From Actinoplanes xinjiangensis (GTDB lineage Bacteria; Actinomycetota; Actinomycetes; Mycobacteriales; Micromonosporaceae): a stretch of DNA of 64,000 bases. The stretch covers positions 434,001 through 498,000 of the forward strand of contig NZ_QGGR01000002.1 in NCBI RefSeq assembly GCF_003148685.1, given 5' to 3'. Shown one piece after another: positions 1-8,960 of the stretch. Position 1 is the stretch's first letter; every line of letters starts with the position of its first letter. Below the pieces are notes generated by a model, which saw nothing but the letters and a program-made list of their open reading frames with translations, was not told the origin of the DNA and searched no databases. Both the position numbers and the translations under genes were made by a program.

Positions 1-2130
1 GTGGGTGTCGTCGGCTACCGGATCACCCGCGGCAGCACCATCCTGAGCAGCTCGACCACCGGATACACCGACCGGGGCCTGACCGCCGGCACCACCTACA
101 CGTACCAGGTGCGGGCCCTCGACGCGGCCGGCAACCTCTCCCCCGCCGCCTCGAAGACCGTCACCACCGGCGCGGCCGACCCGCCGCCGGCCGGCGGCGG
201 GATGCTCGGCGGCGACCCACGCAAGGACAGCATCTACTTCGTCCTCACCGCGCGCTTCAACGACGGCGACACCGCCAACAACCGTGGCGGCAGCCAGCAC
301 ACCAGGTCGGGCAACGCGGCGAACGACGACCCGATGTTCCGCGGCGACTTCAAGGGCCTGGTCGACAAGCTCGACTACATCAAGGGCCTCGGCTTCTCCG
401 CCATCTGGATCACGCCGGTCGTGCTGAACCGGTCCGACTACGACTTCCACGGCTACCACGGTTACGACTTCTACGAGGTCGACCCGCGACTGGAGTCCGA
501 CGGCGCCTCGTACCAGCAGCTGATCGACGCGGCCCACGCCAAGGGACTCAAGATCTACCAGGACATCGTCCTCAACCACACGTCCCGCTGGGGCGCCGAC
601 GGCCTCTACACCCCGACCACCTACGGGGTACGGGACAGCCAGTGGAGCTGGTACTACAGCGAGAAGGCCGTCGGCAGGACCTACGACCCTCTTGAGGAGG
701 ACAGCGCGGGCCGTACGTACAACGGTGATCTGTGGAGCGGCACGGCACCGGCCGCCAACGCGTGCCCCGACTACGGGAAGGCGACCGGCGGCAAGAGCCC
801 CGAGGGCTACACGCTCTACCACTGCCAGTGGCCGCAGCCGACCAACAGGATGTTCCCGGCGACGCTCTTCCACCAGTGCTGGATCGGCAACTGGGAGGGC
901 GAGGACGCCCGATCCTGCTGGCTGCACGAGGACCTCGCCGACCTGAACACCGAGAACGCCGTGGTGCAGGACTACCTGATCGGGGCGTATCGGAAGTACA
1001 TCGACATGGGCGTGGACGGGTTCCGTATCGACACCGCCGTGCACATCCCGCGCGTCACCTGGAACCGCCGTTTCCTGCCGGCCTTCCAGGAGATCCTGAC
1101 CGAGAAGTACGGCGCCGCCAAGGCGAAGGACTTCTACATCTTCGGTGAGGTCGCGGCGTTCGTGAACGACAAGTGGAACCGGGGCTCGGTCAACCACTCC
1201 GCCCAGTTCTTCACCTGGAAGGAACGGGCGACCTACTCCTCCGACGACGTCGCCGCGGCCCTCGAACAGTTCCACTACGAGAACAACCTGGGTACGGGCA
1301 ACCAGCCGACCAGCACCAACGCGTTCCTGTCGGGCAACAGCTATCACACGCCCGACCACTCGAAGTTCTCCGGCATGAACATCATCGACATGCGGATGCA
1401 CATGAACTTCGGTGACGCGAACAACGCGTACTGGAACGGCAGGGACTCCGACGATTCGGTCAACGACGCCACGTACAACGTCGTCTACGTCGACTCGCAC
1501 GACTACGGCCCGAACAAGTCGTCGACCCGCTACACCGGTGGCACCGACGGATGGGCCGAGAACATGACGCTCATGTGGACGTTCCGCGGCATCCCGACGC
1601 TGTACTACGGCTCGGAGATCGAGTTCCAGGCCGGCAAGCGGATCGACTGCGGTCCGACCTGCCCGCTCGCCACCACCGGCCGCGCCTACTACGGCGCCAA
1701 CCTCGCCGGCAGTGTCACCGCCGGCGATTACGGGGTGGTCAGCTCGGCCAGTGGGCAGGTCGCCACCACACTCTCCCAGCCGCTGGTCAAGCACGTGCAG
1801 CGGCTCAACCAGATCCGCCGGGCGGTCCCCGCCCTCCAGATGGGCCAGTACTCCACCGAGGGAGTCAACGGCACCATGGCCTACAAGCGCCGCTACACCG
1901 CGGGCGGTGTGGACAGCTTCGCGCTGATCACCGTCTCGAACGGTGCCACCTTCAGCGGCATCCCGAACGGCACCTACGTCGACGCGGTCACCGGCGACAC
2001 CAGGACCGTCACCGGCGGCTCCCTGACCATCGACCTCAACGCCAAGGGCAACCTGCGCGTCTACGTCCTCTCCACGAGCGCCACCCCCGCTCCCGGCAAG
2101 ATCGGATCCACCACCACCTACCTCCGGTAG
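1..2130 (+). CDS. Secreted GH13 alpha-amylase family glycoside hydrolase (5' end outside the window)
   Basis: The reading frame is open from the first base, so the N-terminus lies outside the window. The visible part starts inside a fibronectin type III domain (about residues 1-55, counted from base 1). A Pro/Gly linker follows, then a GH13 (beta/alpha)8 catalytic domain. Conserved GH13 regions are visible: DIVLNH at 188-193, GFRID with the nucleophile Asp344, FGEV with acid/base Glu383, and VDSHD with the third carboxylate Asp501. A beta-sandwich C-domain closes the protein. By family it hydrolyses or rearranges alpha-1,4-glucans such as starch outside the cell. The FN3 module suggests a multidomain exported enzyme, possibly with further modules upstream. 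Whether it is a plain amylase, a neopullulanase or a cyclomaltodextrinase cannot be settled here. The gene ends at TAG and converges on the DUF5682 operon. Confidence 0.9.
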   Translation: MGVVGYRITRGSTILSSSTTGYTDRGLTAGTTYTYQVRALDAAGNLSPAASKTVTTGAADPPPAGGGMLGGDPRKDSIYFVLTARFNDGDTANNRGGSQHTRSGNAANDDPMFRGDFKGLVDKLDYIKGLGFSAIWITPVVLNRSDYDFHGYHGYDFYEVDPRLESDGASYQQLIDAAHAKGLKIYQDIVLNHTSRWGADGLYTPTTYGVRDSQWSWYYSEKAVGRTYDPLEEDSAGRTYNGDLWSGTAPAANACPDYGKATGGKSPEGYTLYHCQWPQPTNRMFPATLFHQCWIGNWEGEDARSCWLHEDLADLNTENAVVQDYLIGAYRKYIDMGVDGFRIDTAVHIPRVTWNRRFLPAFQEILTEKYGAAKAKDFYIFGEVAAFVNDKWNRGSVNHSAQFFTWKERATYSSDDVAAALEQFHYENNLGTGNQPTSTNAFLSGNSYHTPDHSKFSGMNIIDMRMHMNFGDANNAYWNGRDSDDSVNDATYNVVYVDSHDYGPNKSSTRYTGGTDGWAENMTLMWTFRGIPTLYYGSEIEFQAGKRIDCGPTCPLATTGRAYYGANLAGSVTAGDYGVVSSASGQVATTLSQPLVKHVQRLNQIRRAVPALQMGQYSTEGVNGTMAYKRRYTAGGVDSFALITVSNGATFSGIPNGTYVDAVTGDTRTVTGGSLTIDLNAKGNLRVYVLSTSATPAPGKIGSTTTYLR

Positions 2131-2151
2131 CCACCCCGCATCCCCACTCAC

Positions 2152-2183
2152 CGCGCCGGCCGGGCCCCCACCCGGCCGGCGCG
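2152..2183. terminator. GC-rich hairpin between convergent genes
   Basis: Perfect 13-bp inverted repeat (2152-2164 with 2171-2183) around a 6-base loop. It lies between the amylase stop and the convergent DUF5682 gene. There is no T-run, which is common for actinomycete hairpin terminators, so it could serve both directions. Confidence 0.6.
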
Positions 2184-2205
2184 GCCGTTCCCCCTCGCGG
2201 CCCGG

Positions 2206-2313
2206 CAGCCCTCTCGCCGCCGAGCCACTCGACCGAGGCACCCCTCCGGGCAGCAGCCCTATCGCCGCCCAGCCACTCGACCGCGGCACCCCTCCGGCAG
2301 CCCCCTCGCCGCC
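2206..2313. repeat. Short imperfect tandem repeat in the convergent intergenic region
   Basis: A unit starting CAGCCCTCTCGCCGCC and containing GCCACTCGACCG and GGCACCCCTCCGG begins at 2206 and recurs at 2254. A third, truncated copy starts at 2298, giving spacings of 48 and 44 bases. No gene is seen between 2131 and 2340. The function is unknown. Confidence 0.6.
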
Positions 2314-2340
2314 GGAAGGACGGGCGTGGCCCGGCACCGC

Positions 2341-5121
2341 TCAGGTGCCGATCAGCTCCGCGACCGCCTCCGCGGATGCGGGGAACGCTGTGAGCAATAC
2401 GGTCGCCTCCCCGCCGGATGCGACGGCGAGCGGTGTCCACTCCCCCTCGCAGCCGAGCAGGGCCGCCACCGCGTCCGCCGAGGCCGGGTTGGCGGCCAGC
2501 AGCGCCACCGCCGCGGCTGCGGGACCGGACGGCCCACCGGGCCCGGCCGGACCCGCGGACGGCCGGGACCGGGCCGGTGCGTTCCACGGGGCCGTCCACG
2601 AGTCCAGGGCCGCGAGCGTCCCCGGGAAGGTGCGCCCGGCCTCCCGCGTCAGGACCGGCACCAGTTCGGCGGCCTGCTGCTTCAGCGTGGTGATCAGGTT
2701 GGGCAGCCACGGCAGCAGCACCGGGTCGGGCAGCCGCGCGAACGCCTGGGAGAGCGTCTCCACCACGAACGGCGCCAGCCTCGGCACCGGCTCGAGCGCC
2801 TGCACGAAACCGCTCACGTACTGCGGGAACGACGGCACCACCAGCGGGTTGCCGAGCAGCTCACCGACGCGTTCCCGCAGGTCGGCCAGCGGTAGCGCCC
2901 CGAGCTGGTGCAGCGCCGCCCAGAGCAGCGCGATCTTGGCTGGAGACTCCGGGTGCGACTGCCGGACCGCGATCTCCAGCTGGGTCCGGTCGCAGCCCAG
3001 CGACAGGGCCAGGCTCTCCATGCTGAACAGGAAGCCGAGCATCGCGCCGACCTGCCGGACGCCGGTCTCCTCCTCGACGAAGGCGGTCGGCAGCAGCGTG
3101 CAGTAGTGGGCATACCCCTCGGTGACGAACCGCCCGCACCACGCGGGCAGCACCGGCGTGGTGGCCCGGTAGTGCGCGAGCAGCCGGCGGATCCGCCGCA
3201 GCACGTCGGGAGCGCCGTCGACGGTCCGCTCGGCCGCCAACAGCTCGATCGCGCGGGCACCCAACTCGTCGGTGAGCCGTGGGCTCTGGAGGAAGAGCAG
3301 CGAATTCTCCACCGCCTTGAGCGCGGTGGCGGCGGTCGCCTTCGGGTCCCAGGCGTCCCGGCGCAGTCGCTGTTCGAGCACCTGCTCGACGGTGACCCCC
3401 TCGTAGCCGAGCTCGATGACGGCACGCTGGTTGCGGCCCAGATCGAGGTCCCAGCTCTCCTGGATGTGTTTCTCGCCGAGCTTGCGGCTGCCCATGATCG
3501 GGCGGACCGCCTGGTCGGGCAGCAGATAGCGCAGCATCCACAGCAACTGTGAGCAGGCGGTCAGCTCGGGCCGGGCGGCCAGATCGAGCAACGCCCGCTG
3601 GATGCTGCGCTGTTCGAGGTCGAGCCCGAGCGGGGCCAGCCGGTCGTAGACGTCGCGGGCCAGGGGCGGCAGCGCCTCGTAGCCGACCTGCCCGATCCGG
3701 TCGCCGCCGAGCAGGATCTCGCAGAGCCGGCGCACGTCCCGGCGGCCGGGCACGGTGTCCTTCTCGATGCAGGTGACCGCGGCGTCCTGGAAGTCGTACG
3801 GCGTCGGCCGCACCCGCCCGCGCATCCCGGCCAGCAGCACCGACGTCTCGAACACCGCGATCGCGTCGGCGGTGCTGGCGAGATAGCCGTTGCGGCGGGC
3901 GAGCCGGACGATGTCGACGCACCAGCCGCGCAGTTCCTCCTCGTCGAGCCCGTCGAGCACCGGCGGCCCGGCCATGTAGCCGGTCAGGTGGTCGACGACC
4001 GGTCCGCTCGCGGCGGCCGGCAGCGGCAGCGCCTTCCGGGCCTTCCGGGCGCCTTTCTGCCCCTCCAGCCGGAACGGTGTGAGCCGGAGTTTCTGGAGCT
4101 GTTTCTGCCAGGTGGCGGCCGCGATCGACACCGATCCGGGCGCCAGCCCGAACTGGGCCTCGATCGCCGAGTGGCTGGACGGGATCAGCCCGTAGAGCCA
4201 GGTCGTGCCGGTGCGCGGGGTGATCGTGAAATCCGGGGTCCCGGGAGCCGAGCCGGCCTCCGGCACCCGGCTCGCCGCATGGAACGCCCCGCAGATGTAG
4301 AGACAGTCGGCCGGGTCGGCGCCGGACCGGGCGAGGTGCTCCCGGATCCGGGTCCACATGTAGCGTTCCCGGTCCTCGTCACCGGCATACCGTTTCGTGT
4401 CGTGCGGGGCCAGCCGGCGGAACAGGCTGCCGACCAGCACCATCACCTGCCGGTACGTCTCGTGGTCGGCACCGGCCAGCGGCTGCTCCACATACTGGTC
4501 CCACCACTCCGACCAGTGCCGCACCCGCCCGTGGTGCAGCAGGTGCTCCTCCAGCTCGGCGAAGCGGGGCCGCAGATCGCCGATCTCCACACCGACCGCG
4601 TCGCCGTGCAGGTCGTCCTCCGGCTCCGGGGTGCCCGCCGGTGACGAGACGTCGGGCTGCCACTGGAAGACGTGGTCGGTGGACCGGTCCACCAGGACCA
4701 GCTCGACGCCGGGGGTGTCCAGGGCGTACGAGATCGCCTGGTACTCGGCGGACGCCTCGGTGATCGGCGCGATCACCGAGAGCGGCGCGGACTCCGCGGG
4801 AAACCCGTCCAGCTCGGAGGCGAAGGCCTGCAACGCCACCGGCAGCCGGCAGTTGCGCAGCTCGGTGAGCAGCGGCTGCAGGTCCTCGCAGAGCTCCAGA
4901 TAGACCACCTTCGGCTGTTTCTCGCGCAGCCGCCGGAGCATGGCCAGCGCCGAGGCGGGCGAGTGATGGCAGACCGGGAAGATCTCCAGCGGCTCGCGCA
5001 GTGCGTGGTCGACGTCGTCGACGATCCCGGCCAGGATCTCCGGCAGCGCGGCCGGCCCGTCCGCGAGGGACTCGGCCGCGCCCAGCAGCTGATCGCGGAG
5101 CGGATCGAAGGGGCTGGTCAC
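2341..5121 (-). CDS. Large DUF5682-type protein, last gene of the VWA/MoxR operon
   Basis: This 926-residue protein, from GTG at 5121, resembles the DUF5682 proteins that actinobacteria encode beside MoxR ATPases and VWA proteins. The start is set by a 4-base GTGA overlap with the stop of the MoxR gene, which implies translational coupling. Visible features are an N-terminal alpha/beta region with FPVCHHSPAS and VVYLELCEDL, an EWWDQYVEQP segment, and YICGAFHAAS. A long helical C-terminal half with many Leu/Ala helices follows. The early part recalls TraB/PrgY-like or ChaN-like folds (His and Glu motifs), but I do not claim a catalytic activity. No signal peptide or membrane segment is evident, so it is probably cytosolic. 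Its likely role is as effector or client of the AAA+/VWA machine. The family call is from memory of similar operons, not from a search. Confidence 0.7.
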   Translation of the reverse strand: MTSPFDPLRDQLLGAAESLADGPAALPEILAGIVDDVDHALREPLEIFPVCHHSPASALAMLRRLREKQPKVVYLELCEDLQPLLTELRNCRLPVALQAFASELDGFPAESAPLSVIAPITEASAEYQAISYALDTPGVELVLVDRSTDHVFQWQPDVSSPAGTPEPEDDLHGDAVGVEIGDLRPRFAELEEHLLHHGRVRHWSEWWDQYVEQPLAGADHETYRQVMVLVGSLFRRLAPHDTKRYAGDEDRERYMWTRIREHLARSGADPADCLYICGAFHAASRVPEAGSAPGTPDFTITPRTGTTWLYGLIPSSHSAIEAQFGLAPGSVSIAAATWQKQLQKLRLTPFRLEGQKGARKARKALPLPAAASGPVVDHLTGYMAGPPVLDGLDEEELRGWCVDIVRLARRNGYLASTADAIAVFETSVLLAGMRGRVRPTPYDFQDAAVTCIEKDTVPGRRDVRRLCEILLGGDRIGQVGYEALPPLARDVYDRLAPLGLDLEQRSIQRALLDLAARPELTACSQLLWMLRYLLPDQAVRPIMGSRKLGEKHIQESWDLDLGRNQRAVIELGYEGVTVEQVLEQRLRRDAWDPKATAATALKAVENSLLFLQSPRLTDELGARAIELLAAERTVDGAPDVLRRIRRLLAHYRATTPVLPAWCGRFVTEGYAHYCTLLPTAFVEEETGVRQVGAMLGFLFSMESLALSLGCDRTQLEIAVRQSHPESPAKIALLWAALHQLGALPLADLRERVGELLGNPLVVPSFPQYVSGFVQALEPVPRLAPFVVETLSQAFARLPDPVLLPWLPNLITTLKQQAAELVPVLTREAGRTFPGTLAALDSWTAPWNAPARSRPSAGPAGPGGPSGPAAAAVALLAANPASADAVAALLGCEGEWTPLAVASGGEATVLLTAFPASAEAVAELIGT

Positions 5122-6230
5122 GACAGGGTCGCGATCGCCTGACGGCCGCCGGAGAGGAAGCCCTCCCACTCACCGCTCTGCTCCCGGCTGCGCGGCTCGA
5201 TCACACCGTGCCAGTACTTGTTGAGGATCGCCAGGTCCTCCGGGCTGCGCCGGGCCAGCGAGCCGACCAGCGACGAGGCGAGGGTCTCGGAGGTGAGGGC
5301 GCTGGCGCCGAAGAAGTTGCTGTGCAGGATCGCGTCCTCCAGGACGCCGATCTGCTCGGCGGTGGACAGCGCCGACTCGAGGCGCTCGTCGTCGCTGCCC
5401 GCGGAGGCCGCGGCGGCCCGCAGGTCGGCGAAGCTCTGCAACAGCACGTCGAGCAGGGTGGGCGGGACCTCCAGCTCGATGTTGTGCCGGCGCAACAGCT
5501 CCTCGGTACGGAAGCGGACGATCTCGGCCTCGCTCTTCCGGTTCGTCACGACCGGGATGCGGACGAAGTTGAACCGCCGCTTGAGCGCCGAGGACAGGTC
5601 GTTGACGCCCCGGTCGCGGCTGTTGGCGGTGGCGATGATGCTGAATCCGGGCTTGGCGAAGACGATGTTGTCGTCGTCCAGCTCGGGGATCGACACATAC
5701 TTCTCGGAGAGGATCGAGATCAGCGCGTCCTGCACGTCGCTGGTGGACCGGGTCAGCTCCTCGAAACGGCCGATCACCCCGTTCTCCATCGCCGTCATGA
5801 TCGGCGACGGGATCATCGAGGCCCGGGACTGGCCCTTCGCGATGACCATCGAGACGTTCCACGAATACTTGATGTGGTCCTCGGTGGTGCCGGCGGTGCC
5901 CTGCACGACGAGGGTGGAGTTGCGGCTGATCGCGGCGGACAGCAGCTCGGCCAGCCAGCTCTTGCCGGTGCCCGGGTCGCCGATCAGGAGCAGGCCGCGG
6001 TCGGAGGCGAGGGTGACGATGGACCGCTCGACGAAGCTGCGGTCGCCGAACCATTTCGGGGCGATCTCGCGCTCCAGCCCGTCGGCGCGCTCGGAACCGA
6101 GGACGAACAGCCGGACCATCTTCGGGCTGAGCCGCCAGGAGAACGGCTTCGGGCCGTCGTCGACCGACTCCAGCCAGTCCAGCTCCTCCGCGTACTTGAC
6201 CTCGGCGGGGGCGCGCAGCATGTCACTCAT
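5118..6230 (-). CDS. MoxR-family AAA+ ATPase
   Basis: 370 residues. Walker A is GDPGTGKS at 84-91. The sensor-1 segment IIATANSRDRG and the arginine-containing LSSALKRRF follow the usual MoxR order. The Walker B region reads VIGRFEELTR where most MoxR proteins have an acidic DE-x-N pattern, so the metal-coordinating Asp seems replaced while Glu is kept. MoxR ATPases act as chaperones that load or activate partner complexes, normally with VWA proteins. The VWA gene lies immediately upstream (25-base gap, RBS AGGAGA) and the DUF5682 gene overlaps the 3' end, so these three probably form one machine. ATG at 6230 is the natural start. Confidence 0.9.
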   Translation of the reverse strand: MSDMLRAPAEVKYAEELDWLESVDDGPKPFSWRLSPKMVRLFVLGSERADGLEREIAPKWFGDRSFVERSIVTLASDRGLLLIGDPGTGKSWLAELLSAAISRNSTLVVQGTAGTTEDHIKYSWNVSMVIAKGQSRASMIPSPIMTAMENGVIGRFEELTRSTSDVQDALISILSEKYVSIPELDDDNIVFAKPGFSIIATANSRDRGVNDLSSALKRRFNFVRIPVVTNRKSEAEIVRFRTEELLRRHNIELEVPPTLLDVLLQSFADLRAAAASAGSDDERLESALSTAEQIGVLEDAILHSNFFGASALTSETLASSLVGSLARRSPEDLAILNKYWHGVIEPRSREQSGEWEGFLSGGRQAIATLS

Positions 6231-6255
6231 GGGGACGGTCTCCTAGGGTGAGAGA

Positions 6256-7596
6256 TCAGACGAGGAAGTTCTTGAGCTCGGTGACGAGCTTCTTGATGTG
6301 GCCGGACAGGACCGGGGTGCCCTGGTCCTTGAAGCGCTGCCGGAACCACGGGTTGACGCTCTGGTGGCCGCCGCTGCTGACCGAACCGACCGGGATGAAC
6401 TTGACTCCGGAGCGGTGCACGGCCTGCATGCCGTCCCAGACGGCCTGCTCCTGCCACTCGTAGAAGTCGGAGATCCAGACCACCACCGTGTTGCGCGGAT
6501 CGGTGATCTTGGGCCGGGCCAGGTCGAGGGCGACCGTGCCGTCGGTGCCGCCGCCGAGGTGGGTGTGCAGCAGCACCTCGAACGGGTCGTGCACCCACGG
6601 GGTGAGATCGAGGGCCCTGGTGTCGTAGGCGACCAGGTGCACGTCGACCTTGGGAAGACCGGCGAAGATCGAGGCGAGGATGGTGCAGTTGACCATCGCG
6701 TCGACCATCGAGCCGGACTGGTCCACCACCACGATCAGCCGGGCCGGCTCGATCCGCTTCGCGGTCTGCCGGTAATAGAGCCGGTCGACGTAGAGCCGCT
6801 CGTCCTCCGGGCTCCAGTTCGGCAGGTTCTTCCAGATCGTGCGATCGAGGTCGAGGTTGCGGAAGATCCGTTTCGGCGGGACGGACCGGTCGATCGTGCC
6901 GGTACTGGCCTGGGCGACCTGGGTGCGCAGCACCTCGGCCACCTCGTCGACGAACCGGCGGATCAGCGCCTTGGCGTTGGCCAGCGCCACTCCGTCCAGG
7001 TTGTCCTTGTCGCGCAGCAGCTGCTCGATCAGCGACATGCTCGGGGTGAGCTGCCGGGCGAGCCGGTTGTCGGCGAGGACCTCGCGCAACCGCATCCGGC
7101 TGACCAGGTCGCCCTCGATCCCGGCCAGGGCGGCACCCAGACCGGCCCCGGTGCCGGTGCCGGCACCCGCCCCGGTGCCGGCACCCGCACCCCCGCCGGC
7201 CGCCCGGCCGCGCAACTGGCCGGGCTCGCACCCCATCGCCCGCTCGAACCAGCCCGCGTCGGCCTGCCAGCGCTGCAACTGCTCGGCGGTCACGTTGCCG
7301 GAGCCGGTGGCGAACACGTTGAGCAACAGTTTCGACACCAGGGCGGCCCGGCGGACCTCGCCGTCACGATCGTCGCCGGGATCGCTCATCAGACCGTCGA
7401 ACTCGGCCGCCAGCTGCGGGAACCGCTGCACGACGGTGTCGATCGAGACGGACGGGTCGAGCAGGGCGGCCGGCAGGTCCAGGTCGCCGACGATCGCCAT
7501 GCTGCCCGATTCCAGGGTGGCCTGCTCCTCCGGGTCGAAGAGCCGGGCCAGCAGCCGCCAGTAGAGGACCTGACGGCGGGTCTCCGCAGCGCTCAT
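6256..7596 (-). CDS. VWA-domain protein (MIDAS), partner of the MoxR ATPase
   Basis: 446 residues from ATG at 7596, which overlaps the stop of the upstream gene by 4 bases (ATGA). The C-terminal half is a von Willebrand A domain. The MIDAS motif is DQSGSM after LIVVV, followed by GGGTDGT (the MIDAS threonine) and ISDFYEW (the distal Asp). The N-terminal half is helical (MSAAETRRQVLYWRLLARLF). The two halves are separated by a low-complexity Gly/Ala/Thr linker encoded by an 18-bp near-perfect tandem repeat (7156-7188). VWA proteins of this type bind a metal-dependent ligand and hand it to the AAA+ ring. The protein is probably cytosolic, since no signal peptide or transmembrane segment is seen. 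The linker repeat makes length variation between strains likely. Confidence 0.9.
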   Translation of the reverse strand: MSAAETRRQVLYWRLLARLFDPEEQATLESGSMAIVGDLDLPAALLDPSVSIDTVVQRFPQLAAEFDGLMSDPGDDRDGEVRRAALVSKLLLNVFATGSGNVTAEQLQRWQADAGWFERAMGCEPGQLRGRAAGGGAGAGTGAGAGTGTGAGLGAALAGIEGDLVSRMRLREVLADNRLARQLTPSMSLIEQLLRDKDNLDGVALANAKALIRRFVDEVAEVLRTQVAQASTGTIDRSVPPKRIFRNLDLDRTIWKNLPNWSPEDERLYVDRLYYRQTAKRIEPARLIVVVDQSGSMVDAMVNCTILASIFAGLPKVDVHLVAYDTRALDLTPWVHDPFEVLLHTHLGGGTDGTVALDLARPKITDPRNTVVVWISDFYEWQEQAVWDGMQAVHRSGVKFIPVGSVSSGGHQSVNPWFRQRFKDQGTPVLSGHIKKLVTELKNFLV

Positions 7597-8960
7597 TTCC
7601 GCAACAGCCTTCCCGCGCGTTCCCGCAGCACGTCGACGGCGGTACCGGCGGCCGCCTCGGCCTTGGCCGCCTTGGGCTCGGTGGGACCGAGCGCCCAGTC
7701 GCCGGTGTGGGCGACGACCGGCTTGCGGCGCACCACCGCCTGCACGGCGAGTGGCTGCACCGTCCAGCGGCCGGCATCCCACCGGAGCAGGCCGAGGCAG
7801 GCGGTCGAGGTGGCGAGCAGGGCCGGGGTGATCGGGCCGGCCTCGGGCAGCCGGTCGGTGTCGACGGCGAGCGTGACACCGCCCAGCTCGAACGACTCCG
7901 CCCCGGCGGTGTAGCCCTCCAGCAGGACCGGCTCGGCGATGACGGCCGGATGCCGGTCGAGCGGGGCCACCGCCGGGGCGGTCACACCGCCGAGCCGGAC
8001 CCGGGCCACTGCGAACGGGTCGGCCGCCTCGCCGGGCACCGCCCGCGACTCGTCCCAGAGCAGGTCTCCGGCCGCGGTGAGCGGCATGCCGGACACCTCG
8101 ACCGTCCGCTGCCCGGCCAGGGCCTGCCGGAACACCGGGAACGCGCTGAGCATCCGCCACGCGGACGAGCCGCTGATCGTGTCGACCTTGGCGGCGGCCA
8201 CGCTCACGCGGACCAGCCGGACCTCGCCGCCGGGCGCCTCCAGGAGCCCGTGCGCCTGGGCCCGGAAGACCGTCGGGTGCTCGTGCAGGTCGACGCCGAG
8301 CAGCAGGAGCCGGCCGTCGGCCGGGAGGGACCCGAAGCCGGGGAAGGTGTCCTGGGAGAGCAGGACCGCCCGGGCCCAGAGATCGGCCCAGCGGCGCACC
8401 GGGATCCGGTCGAGAGTGGCGACCGGGGCCGCGCTGCGCAGCTCGGCGGCGAACCCGTCGAGCAGCACCGCCGCCCGGCGCCCGGCCGGTTCGGCGAGCA
8501 GCGCCTGGATCGCCCGTGCGCCGCCGCCGGCCAGCTCGTGGTCGACCCCGCGCCACCCGGCCAGGGCCAGCTCACGCAGCCAGGAACGACCACCGGCGAG
8601 CAGGTGCCCGGCCCCCGCCGGCTCGGCCGGCGCCGCCCACGGCGGGCGGGACCGGCCGAGCGCCTCGTCGAGCCGGCCGAGCAGGGCGTCGTGTGCGGCA
8701 CCCGTCAGCGCGGCGCGGGCCCCGGCCAGGACGGCCAGGTGCTCGTCCGTGACGGTCCCGGCGATGATCTTGCCGATCGAGTCGGTGACCCGGTCGGCGA
8801 GCGGTGAGCCGGTGAAGGCGGCCGCGAACGACTCCAGGGCGGCGGCGCGCTCCTCGTCGATCCGGGCCAGGCCGTGGACGAGCGCGTCGTCGAGCCCGTC
8901 GATCAGGGTGAACGCCTCGGCGAGGCCGTCCGGTGTGGTGCGCAGGGCCTCGGCCAGCAT
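7593..8960 (-). CDS. Uncharacterised 455-residue protein of the VWA/MoxR operon
   Basis: I do not recognise a domain with confidence. The N-terminus (MLAEALRTTPDGLAEAFTL) is alpha-helical. A middle stretch is Leu/Ala rich (ADGRLLLLGVDLHEHP, FRAQAHG, AWRMLSAFPVF). The C-terminal part is beta-rich with a Lys/Ala tail. No signal peptide or transmembrane helix is seen, and only one Cys is present. The gene overlaps both neighbours by 4 bases (ATGA at 8960 with the SWIM-like gene and ATGA at 7593 with the VWA gene), so it is made in step with them and is probably a structural or adaptor subunit. In related operons this position is often taken by a DUF5691-type protein. That identity is possible here but unproven. 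Confidence 0.75.
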   Translation of the reverse strand: MLAEALRTTPDGLAEAFTLIDGLDDALVHGLARIDEERAAALESFAAAFTGSPLADRVTDSIGKIIAGTVTDEHLAVLAGARAALTGAAHDALLGRLDEALGRSRPPWAAPAEPAGAGHLLAGGRSWLRELALAGWRGVDHELAGGGARAIQALLAEPAGRRAAVLLDGFAAELRSAAPVATLDRIPVRRWADLWARAVLLSQDTFPGFGSLPADGRLLLLGVDLHEHPTVFRAQAHGLLEAPGGEVRLVRVSVAAAKVDTISGSSAWRMLSAFPVFRQALAGQRTVEVSGMPLTAAGDLLWDESRAVPGEAADPFAVARVRLGGVTAPAVAPLDRHPAVIAEPVLLEGYTAGAESFELGGVTLAVDTDRLPEAGPITPALLATSTACLGLLRWDAGRWTVQPLAVQAVVRRKPVVAHTGDWALGPTEPKAAKAEAAAGTAVDVLRERAGRLLRK

